Assembly: GCF_900187025.1 (NCBI RefSeq)
Contig: NZ_LT906478.1
Coordinates: forward strand, 790,001 to 854,000
Direction of reading: 5' to 3'
Source: Listeria ivanovii subsp. ivanovii
GTDB lineage: Bacteria > Bacillota > Bacilli > Lactobacillales > Listeriaceae
DNA: 64,000 nt
The translations under genes and the position numbers were made by a program. Shown in pieces: positions 27,519-35,236 of this stretch; position 1 is the first letter of the stretch, and each line of letters begins with the position of its first letter. Under the pieces are notes generated by a model that saw only the letters and a list, made by a program, of their open reading frames with translations, was not told the origin of the DNA and ran no database searches.

Positions 27519-29240
27519 ATTCTAAAAAGATTTTTTAGTTATTATAAACCATATCGAACACTATTTATCATAGATTTTGGATGCGCCGTTATTGCGGCCC
27601 TTTTAGAGCTTGCATTTCCTGTTGCGGTAAATCATGTGATTGATACACTACTTCCAGGGAAAGACTTTGGGCTTATTATGACGGCCGCTGTAGCATTATT
27701 ATTCTTTTACATATTGAATACTTTTATGCAGTATGTTGTTACTTATTTTGGACATATGCTTGGACTTAACATTGAAACAGATATGCGCCGTGATTTATTC
27801 AGCCATTTGCAAAAACAACCTTTTGGCTTTTACGACAATCAAAAAACAGGCAAATTAATGTCACGGATGACGACGGATTTATTTGAGATTGGAGAAGTGG
27901 CGCATCACGGACCAGAAGATATTTTCATTTCTATTATGTCATTATTCGGTGCTTTTTTCTTAATGTTGAATATTAATGTGAAATTAGCGATATCGACCTT
28001 CATTTTAGTACCGATTTTAACGGTACTAATTGTCTACTTCAACAAGCGAATGACAAAAGTAACGACGAAAATTTTTAAAGATTTAGGAAATTTCAATGCT
28101 GGGGTAGAAAATGCGATTAGCGGCGTACGAGTAGTGCAAGCTTTTGCTAATGAACCACATGAAAATGGACGTTTTGCATTACTTAATCAAGCTTATCGCA
28201 AGTCAAAATTAATGTTTTATAAAGTGATGGGACTTAGTTTTTCGTTTAACTATTTTCTGATGCGACTGATTAGCTTATTCGCGCTTTTGTTTGGGGCTTA
28301 TTTTACGATTAATGGCGAAATTTCGTATGGAGAATTTGTTGGTTTCATTTTATTAACGAATGTCTTTATCCGACCAATTGAGAAAATTAATAATGTAATC
28401 GAAAGTTATCCAAAGGGATTCGCTGGATTTAAACGTTTTCTTGAAGTAATGGACACAGAGCCTACAATTCAAGATAAAAAAGATGCTGTACCTGCAAAAG
28501 ACTTCCGCGGGGACATTGAGTATAACCAAGTATCCTTTCAATATAGCGATGGAAAAAATGTATTAAAGCATATTAATCTCTCTATCAAAGCGGGCGAAAC
28601 AGTTGCTTTTGTTGGGCCAAGTGGAGCAGGGAAAACGACTATTTGCAATTTATTACCGCGTTTTTATGATGTGTCGGATGGGGGAATTACCATTGATGGG
28701 GAAAATATTAAAGATGTCACTTTGCCATCATTACGTGCGCAAATCGGCGTTGTCCAACAAGATGTTTTCTTGTTTTCAGGAACCGTTCGTGAAAACATCT
28801 CATATGGGAAACTAGATGCAACCGATGAAGAAATTAATCATGTCGTTAAACTCGCACATCTTTCTAAGGTCGTAGATGAGATGCCAGATGGACTCGATAC
28901 GATTATTGGAGAACGCGGAGTAAAACTTTCTGGCGGACAAAAACAACGACTAGCAATTGCGAGAATGTTTTTGAAAAATCCACCTATTTTAATTTTAGAT
29001 GAGGCAACTTCTGCTTTGGATACGGAGACAGAACAAGTTATTCAAGCATCTTTAGAAGAGCTAGCAGAGGGAAGAACAACCATGATCATTGCACATCGTT
29101 TAGCGACAATTAAACATGCTGACCGAATTATTGTTGTTAATGAAACTGGAATTGCAGAAACCGGCACCCATGACGAACTTCTAGCTAGGGAGACAGGCGC
29201 ATATAAGAGATTATATGATGCCCAATTTAACACGATTTAA
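27519..29240 (+). CDS. ABC transporter, fused permease-ATPase (multidrug/lipid exporter type), probable AUU start
   Basis: The protein is a half-size exporter of about 573 residues. Its membrane domain has six helices (about 1-310). The ATPase domain has Walker A GPSGAGKTT, signature [14 protein letters not shown], Walker B ILILDEATSALD and H-loop IIAHRLAT. The first ATG/GTG/TTG in frame is GTG 27636, but that start would remove the first helix and has no ribosome binding site. Thirty-nine residues in frame upstream read LKRFFSYYKPYRTLFIIDFG, the normal N-terminus of this family, and begin at ATT 27519, 8 nt after GGGAGG. I therefore infer AUU initiation. The substrate is unknown. It is probably a homodimer. 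Confidence 0.88.
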   Translation: MLKRFFSYYKPYRTLFIIDFGCAVIAALLELAFPVAVNHVIDTLLPGKDFGLIMTAAVALLFFYILNTFMQYVVTYFGHMLGLNIETDMRRDLFSHLQKQPFGFYDNQKTGKLMSRMTTDLFEIGEVAHHGPEDIFISIMSLFGAFFLMLNINVKLAISTFILVPILTVLIVYFNKRMTKVTTKIFKDLGNFNAGVENAISGVRVVQAFANEPHENGRFALLNQAYRKSKLMFYKVMGLSFSFNYFLMRLISLFALLFGAYFTINGEISYGEFVGFILLTNVFIRPIEKINNVIESYPKGFAGFKRFLEVMDTEPTIQDKKDAVPAKDFRGDIEYNQVSFQYSDGKNVLKHINLSIKAGETVAFVGPSGAGKTTICNLLPRFYDVSDGGITIDGENIKDVTLPSLRAQIGVVQQDVFLFSGTVRENISYGKLDATDEEINHVVKLAHLSKVVDEMPDGLDTIIGERGVKLSGGQKQRLAIARMFLKNPPILILDEATSALDTETEQVIQASLEELAEGRTTMIIAHRLATIKHADRIIVVNETGIAETGTHDELLARETGAYKRLYDAQFNTI

Positions 29241-29281
29241 TAAAAAATTGCTTTCCTATTTAGGAGCTTTCATATTGTTGG

Positions 29282-29328
29282 AAAACAGGAATTATCTAGA
29301 GAATAGTAAAGATAATTTCTGTTTTTCT
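29282..29328 (+). terminator. Intrinsic terminator of the ABC exporter
   Basis: AAAACAGGAATTATC (29282-29296) pairs with GATAATTTCTGTTTT (29311-29325) with one mismatch and a T-rich tail. Confidence 0.85.
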
Positions 29329-29347
29329 TTGTATTTTCACTTAGAGT

Positions 29348-29390
29348 TTAACAAGTGTTAATGACGAGCAGAATTAATTTAGTTTATATT
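29348..29390 (+). promoter_or_regulatory. PrfA-dependent promoter of hpt
   Basis: TTAACAAGTGTTAA at 29348-29361 is a perfect 14-bp PrfA box with no mismatches. The -10 TATATT lies at 29385-29390, leaving 23 nt between box and -10. That is the spacing known for PrfA-activated promoters. Established knowledge: hpt belongs to the PrfA core regulon. Confidence 0.95.
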
Positions 29391-29396
29391 TTAAAC

Positions 29397-29696
29397 ATAT
29401 TGTTTAACAGCATAGAAGAGAGAACTAGCTATTTAAAACTTAGCAGCAAGTGGTAGAAGGAAAGTATCACGTGAACTTTCCGTGAAACCGTTTGCACGGG
29501 GAGGGCACCTAGAAGCAAAAAATTAATATTAGGATGCTTTTCTAAAAAAATCATTGGCCATGATTTAGGAAATCTAATTAATTTGGAATTACTAATAAAC
29601 ACTCGAGTGGAGGTACTCATGACATAGATGGTAATACCCATCACAACATTCTAAACTTAGCTTGGAATGAAGATTAAACATGAAAGGAAAATAGTA
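29397..29696 (+). other. Long structured 5' leader of hpt with a two-codon upstream ORF
   Basis: The predicted start point leaves about 300 nt of leader. Two hairpins overlap and exclude one another: GGAAAGT (29459-29465) with ACTTTCC (29475-29481), and CCGTG (29480-29484) with CACGG (29495-29499). Further down, a strong GGAGG (29609-29613) precedes ATG-ACA-TAG (29619-29627). The stop overlaps by one base a second ATG (29628), which opens an 8-residue frame MVIPITTF. The role is unknown. Confidence 0.6.
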
Positions 29697-31070
29697 ATGT
29701 CATTATTCAGTTTAAAAAGAAAGAACTATCATATCCCATTAGAAATACAAAGGCAGCAGTGGTTCAGGCACTTTATTGTTGCATTTATGGCTGTATTTGT
29801 TTGCTATTTAACTGTATATCTTCTAAGAAATAACTTTAAAGCTGCCCAGACATTATTAATTGAACAGAATAATTTCAGCACAACCGAATTAGGGATGATT
29901 GGTTTAGCTTTTTCCGTTGCGTATGGAATTGGAAAAACCATATTAGGTTATGGTATTGACGGTAGAAATGCAAAAAAAATAATGAGTTTTCTACTAGGTG
30001 TTTCCGCTATTATTTCGATTATTATTGGGATTTTATTAATTACAAAACAGGCTACAACAGGGATTTTATTTATTCTTTGGGGAGCAAATGGATTTGTACA
30101 ATCACCAGGTGGACCAGCCTCCTATTCAACAATTACACGTTGGACACCAAAACTGAAAAGAGGAAAATGGCTAGGTTTTTGGAATGCCTCGCACAATATA
30201 GGTGGGGCTTTGGCTGGAATTGTTGCTTTTTGGGGCGCGACCACTTTTTTTAATGGCGGAGTAGGAGGAATGTTTATTGTTCCAGCTATTATTGCGCTTA
30301 TTATTGCTATCATTTGCTTTTCTATAGGGCATGATGAACCAGAAGAACTAGGTTGGAATTCTGCCCCCGAAATATTTGAAGAACCAGAAGAGCATGGAGA
30401 ATCAGAAACGAAAGATTTAACTAGATTTCAAATTTTACGCCAATTTGTTATTAATAATCCGTGGGTGTGGACTTTATGTGTAATCAATATATTCATTTAC
30501 ATTGTTAGAATAGGGATTGATAATTGGGCTCCAGTGTATTGTATTCAAGCTTTAGGATGGGATACGAAAGACGCAATTCTTACCATTTCTTTTTTTGAAA
30601 TAGGTGCATTATTAGGTTCTTTATCATGGGGCTGGCTTTCAGATATAATGAAAGGTCGTCGAATGCTTTGCTCTATCATTGCGGTAGCTATTGAATTCTT
30701 TATGTTAATTGCCTATTCGCAAGTAACAAGCGTCTATGGCATGTTTACAGTATTATTCATTCTAGGTTTCTTAGTATTCGGTCCTCAACTTTTAATTGGA
30801 GTTTCTGTGATAGAATTTGTTCCTAAGAGCGCTTTAGCTGTGACAAATGGTTTAACAGGAACATTTGCTTATCTATTTGGAGATTCCTTTGCAAAAGTAT
30901 TCCTTGGTTATATAGCAGACCCAACTAAATCTGGTATGAATATATTTGGTTATACTTTGCACGGTTGGGGAGCTACTTTCACAATTATGTTTACAGCTTT
31001 GATTATTGCAGGATTAATGATGATTCCTGTCGCGTTAAAACAAGAGAGGACTATTCGAAAAACAAGTTAA
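29697..31070 (+). CDS. hpt: Hexose phosphate transporter (OPA family, UhpT-like)
   Basis: This protein of 457 residues from ATG 29697 follows AAAGGAAAA; an in-frame ATG ten codons earlier has no ribosome binding site. It has twelve membrane helices of the major facilitator/organophosphate:phosphate antiporter type. Visible motifs are the N-terminal YLLRNNFKAAQ (K/R sugar-phosphate site), GYGIDGRNAKKIM between helices 2 and 3, WTPKLKRGKWLGFWNASHNIGG around residue 150, and WGWLSDIMKGRR in the second half. It exchanges external hexose 6-phosphates for phosphate, which feeds Listeria in the host cytosol and also lets fosfomycin in. Control is by PrfA at the box upstream. It is monocistronic. Confidence 0.96.
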   Translation: MSLFSLKRKNYHIPLEIQRQQWFRHFIVAFMAVFVCYLTVYLLRNNFKAAQTLLIEQNNFSTTELGMIGLAFSVAYGIGKTILGYGIDGRNAKKIMSFLLGVSAIISIIIGILLITKQATTGILFILWGANGFVQSPGGPASYSTITRWTPKLKRGKWLGFWNASHNIGGALAGIVAFWGATTFFNGGVGGMFIVPAIIALIIAIICFSIGHDEPEELGWNSAPEIFEEPEEHGESETKDLTRFQILRQFVINNPWVWTLCVINIFIYIVRIGIDNWAPVYCIQALGWDTKDAILTISFFEIGALLGSLSWGWLSDIMKGRRMLCSIIAVAIEFFMLIAYSQVTSVYGMFTVLFILGFLVFGPQLLIGVSVIEFVPKSALAVTNGLTGTFAYLFGDSFAKVFLGYIADPTKSGMNIFGYTLHGWGATFTIMFTALIIAGLMMIPVALKQERTIRKTS

Positions 31071-31133
31071 AATCGTCGTTTAGCTAACAAATAATTAGGC
31101 TTGATTTACTTGCAGGTCCATAAAAATTCTGAC

Positions 31134-31192
31134 AAAAAAGCATCTCTTACTTGAATTCATGGAGAATGAATTTATAGAGATGCTTTTTTATA
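31134..31192. terminator. Bidirectional terminator between hpt and the MFS efflux gene
   Basis: AAAAAAGCATCTCT (31134-31147) pairs perfectly with AGAGATGCTTTTTT (31176-31189). An inner GAATTCAT/ATGAATT pairing continues the stem. Confidence 0.92.
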
Positions 31193-31222
31193 TGGAAAAA
31201 TTAATGCGTAAGGAATTCTTTG

Positions 31223-32449
31223 TTATTTCACTACAGAAGCTTTTTTATAAAGGATAAAAATAGCTATGGTTATCAAGATGACTCCCATAAAAGCAGGGGC
31301 AGCATGACCAAATGTTATATAAATTTGACCACCAATTAGCGGACCGATAATTCGGGCAAGTGATTGAATGGCTTGGCTACCACCTTGGATACGACCTTGT
31401 TCACTGGCATCGGCTGATTTGGAAACCATACCGTTGAATGCAGGCCCAAAAATAGAATCACCAAAGCCGAAAACAAACATGCCAATTATCAACAAGGAAG
31501 CGTGACTAAATATCGCAGAAACGGCAATTAGACTATAACCAACAATCTCTGCGACCATCCCCCAAATGGCAATCTGTTTATCACGTAATTTAAGTAGTAG
31601 TTTAGGCATAACAAAGGCTTGCGAGAGAATATCTTGAATTCCCATAATCGAGAACATCAGGCCAATTAGTGCTGGTTTCCAACTAAAACTATCTATCGTA
31701 AATTGAGAAATAATGGCCTGAAGTGAGCCATTTGGAATCCAAATTAAGAAAGCGGATACGAGTAAGCGACCTAAATTTTGAATGGAAAGAATATGGAATA
31801 GTTGTGAAAATGGATTAAGTCTTACAAAAGGGATGTTCTTCAAACGATTTTGTTTAGCGAGACTTTCTGGCATGTAGAAATAACCGAATGCGAAATTGAT
31901 TAAGGTGATGACTGCTCCGAAAAAAAGCGGAGTAGCATAACCGAAGTGTGCGAGCAGGCCGCCAAGTGCAGGCCCAATAGCGGCACCCGTTCCAGCCACA
32001 GCACTAACCCAACCGAAGTATTTTGTACGCTGTTCTTGGGGAGTAATATCAGCAATGAAAGCAAACAGGGTACTAACACTTCCGCCAGTAATACCTTCAA
32101 TAATACGACCAGCAAATAGTACCCAAAGCGCACCACCAAGGCCGAAAAAGAAGTAGCCAATCGCTGAACCAAATAGGCAAATAAGTAAAACGGGACGGCG
32201 ACCAAAACGATCGCTTAAAGCACCGAGACCAGGCGCGGCGAAAAAAACACAAAAAGCATAAACCGAGGTCAAAAGCGTGACCATCAGTGCCTGATCACTT
32301 GCATTATTTACATAAGGAGCAACTAAAAATGGGACAACAGGCATGATAATGCTAAAACCCATCCCGCAAAGAAAGATGGATATAAGTCCAAATAATAAAG
32401 TCTTTTTATTGACTAAGTTGTTTGTATCGTGTGATTTAGATGAAAACAT
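31223..32449 (-). CDS. MFS drug efflux protein, TetA/12-helix type
   Basis: This 408-residue protein starts at ATG 32449, 7 nt after TTGGAGA; longer in-frame starts lack a ribosome binding site. It has twelve hydrophobic segments. The DHA1 signature GALSDRFGRRPVLL lies between helices 2 and 3 (about residues 70-83). Motif C, GTGAAIGPALGG, lies in helix 5. The GRIQGGSQAIQSLARIIGPLIGG stretch in the second half is typical of TetA(G)/class-B-like proteins. The closest families pump tetracycline or other drugs in exchange for protons. The resistance profile cannot be read from sequence. A MarR gene lies directly upstream on the same strand and shares a promoter-region motif with it. Confidence 0.9.
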   Translation of the reverse strand: MFSSKSHDTNNLVNKKTLLFGLISIFLCGMGFSIIMPVVPFLVAPYVNNASDQALMVTLLTSVYAFCVFFAAPGLGALSDRFGRRPVLLICLFGSAIGYFFFGLGGALWVLFAGRIIEGITGGSVSTLFAFIADITPQEQRTKYFGWVSAVAGTGAAIGPALGGLLAHFGYATPLFFGAVITLINFAFGYFYMPESLAKQNRLKNIPFVRLNPFSQLFHILSIQNLGRLLVSAFLIWIPNGSLQAIISQFTIDSFSWKPALIGLMFSIMGIQDILSQAFVMPKLLLKLRDKQIAIWGMVAEIVGYSLIAVSAIFSHASLLIIGMFVFGFGDSIFGPAFNGMVSKSADASEQGRIQGGSQAIQSLARIIGPLIGGQIYITFGHAAPAFMGVILITIAIFILYKKASVVK

Positions 32450-32472
32450 TTGATTCTCCAATCGATGCATTA

Positions 32473-32527
32473 TTTTGTGTCCTAAGAAACATAATGATAG
32501 TTTAACGCCTTTTTGTTTCCTTGTCAA
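32473..32527 (-). promoter_or_regulatory. Promoter and shared motif upstream of the MFS efflux gene
   Basis: On the minus strand a perfect -35 TTGACA (32527-32522) and -10 TAAACT (32504-32499) are 17 bp apart. AGGACACAAAA (32483-32473) lies just after the expected start point. The same 11-mer sits inside the MarR gene promoter. Confidence 0.82.
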
Positions 32528-32533
32528 CAAAAA

Positions 32534-32571
32534 AGAATAAAAAAACAGCCAAACTTGGAAAGTTGACTGTT
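32534..32571 (-). terminator. Terminator of the marR-like gene
   Basis: On the minus strand AACAGTCAACTT and AAGTTTGGCTGTT form an imperfect stem (one bulge, one G-U) with a 3-nt loop. The T-run TTTTTTTATT follows. It separates the regulator from the pump gene. Confidence 0.8.
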
Positions 32572-32577
32572 CGTATT

Positions 32578-33051
32578 TTATTCTGCTTTGATATCTAAAC
32601 CAATTTTTTTAATCTCGTTGTCTAAGTGTTTACTATATTCGTCTACAAACTTTAGAACCGCAGCATATTGGTCATCGGTAACGTGTTCAAAAACGACTTT
32701 GTCTCGATTACGAAAGGATTGATGTAATTCATCATGGACTTGATTGATGGCAGATCCCTTGGATGTTAAGCGAAAATAGATTTCTTTTTTATTGTCTGGT
32801 TTTTGATAGCTTTCAATAAATCCTTTTTCCATCAATTTTTTGGTTAATTTACTAATAGCACTTTTGGTCATATAGAAGGCTTCAGCGAGCTTGGTTACAT
32901 TAGGATCTTCATTTTTAGCGATATATTCAATGCAGTGCACCTCGGATGGTTTATATCCTTTAAGAGATTCTTCCATTTTCACCTTATTAATCCAAGCAAG
33001 TTTATTAAATAATTCTCGTATTTCTACCATGACTTCTTCGTCCTTATTCAT
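32578..33051 (-). CDS. MarR-family transcriptional regulator
   Basis: This 157-residue protein starts at ATG 33051 after AGGAGG. The winged helix is clear at about residues 45-110: VTKLAEAFYMTKSAISKLTKKLMEKGFIESYQKPDNKKEIYFRLTSKG. Flanking helices make the dimer interface. It is probably a repressor that lets go of DNA when a small molecule binds. The likely targets are itself and the MFS pump downstream, because both promoters carry AGGACACAAAA. It is transcribed from its own promoter at 33085-33113, whose -35 overlaps the stop of the LysR gene. Confidence 0.92.
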   Translation of the reverse strand: MNKDEEVMVEIRELFNKLAWINKVKMEESLKGYKPSEVHCIEYIAKNEDPNVTKLAEAFYMTKSAISKLTKKLMEKGFIESYQKPDNKKEIYFRLTSKGSAINQVHDELHQSFRNRDKVVFEHVTDDQYAAVLKFVDEYSKHLDNEIKKIGLDIKAE

Positions 33052-33084
33052 GTCATGACCTCCTAATTAGACGTATCTAGTAGT

Positions 33085-33113
33085 AGTATAGCTATTTTTT
33101 GTGTCCTTTTCAA
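33085..33113 (-). promoter_or_regulatory. Promoter of the marR-like gene with operator candidate in the spacer
   Basis: On the minus strand TTGAAA (33113-33108) and TATACT (33090-33085) are 17 bp apart. AGGACACAAAA (33107-33097) starts right after the -35, in the spacer, a good place for an autorepressor to block RNA polymerase. Confidence 0.82.
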
Positions 33114-33988
33114 CTATTCGTATGTTCTTGAACAAAGTGGATAAATCGTTTTGCGGCGCTGGAAATGTATCCATTAGCTGCATGAGTAAGGTAAATGGTT
33201 CGCTCCATTCCAGAAGTGGGGACTGTGAAAATTTGTAACCGTTTAAAATCTAGAATAGCCGTTTTAGGAACAATGGAAATACCCATATTTGCTTCTACTA
33301 GTCCGAGAATACTACCAATTTCTAAGCCGTCATATCGAACTTTTAAAGCGACATTGGCTTGCTTAAGCGCATTTTCCACGACTTCTCGAGAATAAGTATG
33401 CTCTGCGAAATGAATAAATTCCTCATCAGTGATATCCTGTAAAGTTAAGTTTTTCTTCTGAGCTAGCTTATTTTTCTTTGATACAATCAGAACAAATTTT
33501 TCTGTGAAAAGTGGGATGTATTCAAGTCCTTCTTGTCTATCTCTTACAGTACAAATTCCAATATCACTCTTGTTGGTTAAGACATCCTTCAATACTTGTT
33601 TGGCTGGGACTTCCTTCAGTCGTAAAACATTTGTTGGATAGTTTGATTGAAAGTTTTTTAATAGCTCTGGCATAAATGACAATCCTAATGTAGGAACAAA
33701 GGACACTGAGACTTCACCAAAGTTTGGATTTGCTAAGGTTTGGATTTTTTCTTGTGCAGCCAGCCACTTAAATTGCAATTCTTTTGCATCAGCCAAAAAG
33801 ACCTTGCCGACTTTATTTAACTGGATACTTCGATTTTTTCGGTCAAATAAAGGTAAGCCAAGTTCTGCCTCTAAATTTGCAATCGAGCGACTAAGCGCAG
33901 ATTGAGATAATGCGAGTTTCTCACTAGCTTGCGTCAAGTGACCAGTTTCAGCAGTAACAATAAAGTAATGCAATTGATTAAAATCCAC
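33110..33988 (-). CDS. LysR-family transcriptional regulator
   Basis: This 292-residue protein has the N-terminal LysR helix-turn-helix at residues 1-60: DFNQLHYFIVTAETGHLTQASEKLALSQSALSRSIANLEAELGLPLFDR. The periplasmic-binding-protein-like effector domain spans about 90-290 (VSVSFVPTLGLSFMPELLKNF; DIGICTVRDRQEGLEYIPL). It resembles the CzcR/GltC/CynR group. The EamA permease gene is divergent with a 116-bp gap, the usual arrangement for a LysR regulator and its target. The gap contains the partly symmetrical ATCGAAATAATCGAAT near 34018, a candidate binding site. The effector is unknown. Confidence 0.93.
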   Translation of the reverse strand: MDFNQLHYFIVTAETGHLTQASEKLALSQSALSRSIANLEAELGLPLFDRKNRSIQLNKVGKVFLADAKELQFKWLAAQEKIQTLANPNFGEVSVSFVPTLGLSFMPELLKNFQSNYPTNVLRLKEVPAKQVLKDVLTNKSDIGICTVRDRQEGLEYIPLFTEKFVLIVSKKNKLAQKKNLTLQDITDEEFIHFAEHTYSREVVENALKQANVALKVRYDGLEIGSILGLVEANMGISIVPKTAILDFKRLQIFTVPTSGMERTIYLTHAANGYISSAAKRFIHFVQEHTNS

Positions 33989-34104
33989 TTTTTATCCCTC
34001 TTTCCATGTATAAAATGCATCGAAATAATCGAATGAATGATTTGTTTGTTATTAATGCTCATTATATAATAAAAGGTGCAAAAAAGAAATGAAGGTGTCA
34101 GCCA

Positions 34105-35073
34105 GTGAAAAAAGGCTACTTGTATATTGCAATCGCAACGATTCTATTTAGTTCGATGGAGATTGCCGTTAAACTAACGAACGGAACATTTAACCCCATT
34201 CAAATTACATTTTTACGATTTGCGCTCGGTGGGCTATTTTTATTACCATTAGCCGTAAAAAAGTTAAAAAATGCGGCTAAAAAACTTACAGCGAAAGATA
34301 TTCGCTTTTTTTGTTGGTCAGGTTTTTTCTGCGTCGTTATTAGTATGATTTTATTCCAATTAGCAATCGGATATACAAAGGCATCCACGGTTGCGATTAT
34401 CTTTAGTTGTAATCCAGTTTTTGTGATTACATTTGCTGCGCTTTTTTTGAAAGAAAAACTTGCTGGGTTAACGGTTATTTCTATCATTGTGAGTCTAATT
34501 GGTATTGTGGTTATTATTAATCCTTTTGAAATGGCAGATCCAATTGGAATATTGCTAGCAGTTTTAGCCGCGATTACCTTTGCAGTTTATAGTGTCTTCA
34601 GTCGTTTCGGTACAAAGAAATATCATTATGATGGTATTTTAATCACTTGTTTTTCCTTTGTTTTTGGTAGCGCAGAGCTTTTAGTTATTATGTTATTCAC
34701 TCATATTCCAGTGATTGCAAATAGTTTTATGACAAACGGCTTATCGGCTTTTGCGAATATTCCTGTTTTTAGTGGGATTGGATGGGCGTCTTTACCACTA
34801 TTACTTTATTTAGGTATTGGCGTGACAGGGATTGGTTTCTCTAGTTATTTTCTTGCAATGGAAAATGTGGGTGTATCACTTGCCTCACCTGTCTTTTTCA
34901 TTAAACCAGCGTTAGCACCGATATTTGCATGGATTATTCTTGGTGAAAGCATTAACTTCCATACCTTGATTGGTATTATCATCATTCTTATCGGTTCCTT
35001 CCTTACATTTATCGCTTCCAGAGAGATTCCGAAAATAACCCTTTTAAATGAAGAAACAGCAAAACCAAGATAA
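34105..35073 (+). CDS. EamA/DMT-family permease
   Basis: This 322-residue membrane protein starts at GTG 34105 after AAGGTG. It has ten hydrophobic helices in two EamA repeats: the first at about residues 4-138 (ends FLKEKLAGLTVISIIVSLIGIVVII) and the second at about 150-295 (ends IILGESINFHTLIGIIIILIGSFL). Family members export amino acids, purines or related metabolites. The substrate is not indicated. The divergent LysR gene is the probable regulator. A terminator overlaps the stop codon. Confidence 0.92.
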   Translation: MKKGYLYIAIATILFSSMEIAVKLTNGTFNPIQITFLRFALGGLFLLPLAVKKLKNAAKKLTAKDIRFFCWSGFFCVVISMILFQLAIGYTKASTVAIIFSCNPVFVITFAALFLKEKLAGLTVISIIVSLIGIVVIINPFEMADPIGILLAVLAAITFAVYSVFSRFGTKKYHYDGILITCFSFVFGSAELLVIMLFTHIPVIANSFMTNGLSAFANIPVFSGIGWASLPLLLYLGIGVTGIGFSSYFLAMENVGVSLASPVFFIKPALAPIFAWIILGESINFHTLIGIIIILIGSFLTFIASREIPKITLLNEETAKPR

Positions 35074-35092
35074 AGCGTCTTGGTTTTTTTTG
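35061..35092 (+). terminator. Terminator overlapping the end of the EamA gene
   Basis: AAAACCAAGA (35061-35070) pairs with TCTTGGTTTT (35078-35087) over TAAAGCG, followed by Ts. The left arm is coding sequence and the loop contains the stop codon. Confidence 0.9.
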
Positions 35093-35153
35093 TGGAAAAA
35101 AAGGCTGTCAGTATTACAGTTGTGTCCATGAAAGCGCTTTTTGTTAAGAGTAT

Positions 35154-35204
35154 GTAAATTATCATTCTTATCAATATTATTTCCATGTAAAGATTTGTTA
35201 TACT
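35154..35204 (+). promoter_or_regulatory. Promoter region of the LMCA1-like ATPase with Fur-box-like element
   Basis: TATACT at 35199-35204 is a probable -10. The minus-strand reading of 35154-35172 (GATAAGAATGATAATTTAC) matches the 19-bp classical Fur consensus at 13 of 19 positions by my count. The -35 is weak. Iron control is only a suggestion because AT-rich DNA produces such matches easily. Confidence 0.35.
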
Positions 35205-35236
35205 TAATTTATAATATTCGGAAGGGACTGAATGGA

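Noticed and set aside
27636..29240. GTG 27636 as the start of the ABC exporter
   Set aside because: It would remove the first membrane helix, and the sequence upstream of it is coding with a good ribosome binding site 117 nt earlier.
29459..29520. T-box or other known riboswitch in the hpt leader
   Set aside because: No GGGTGGNACC-like T-box core or other known aptamer signature could be matched; only local hairpins remain.
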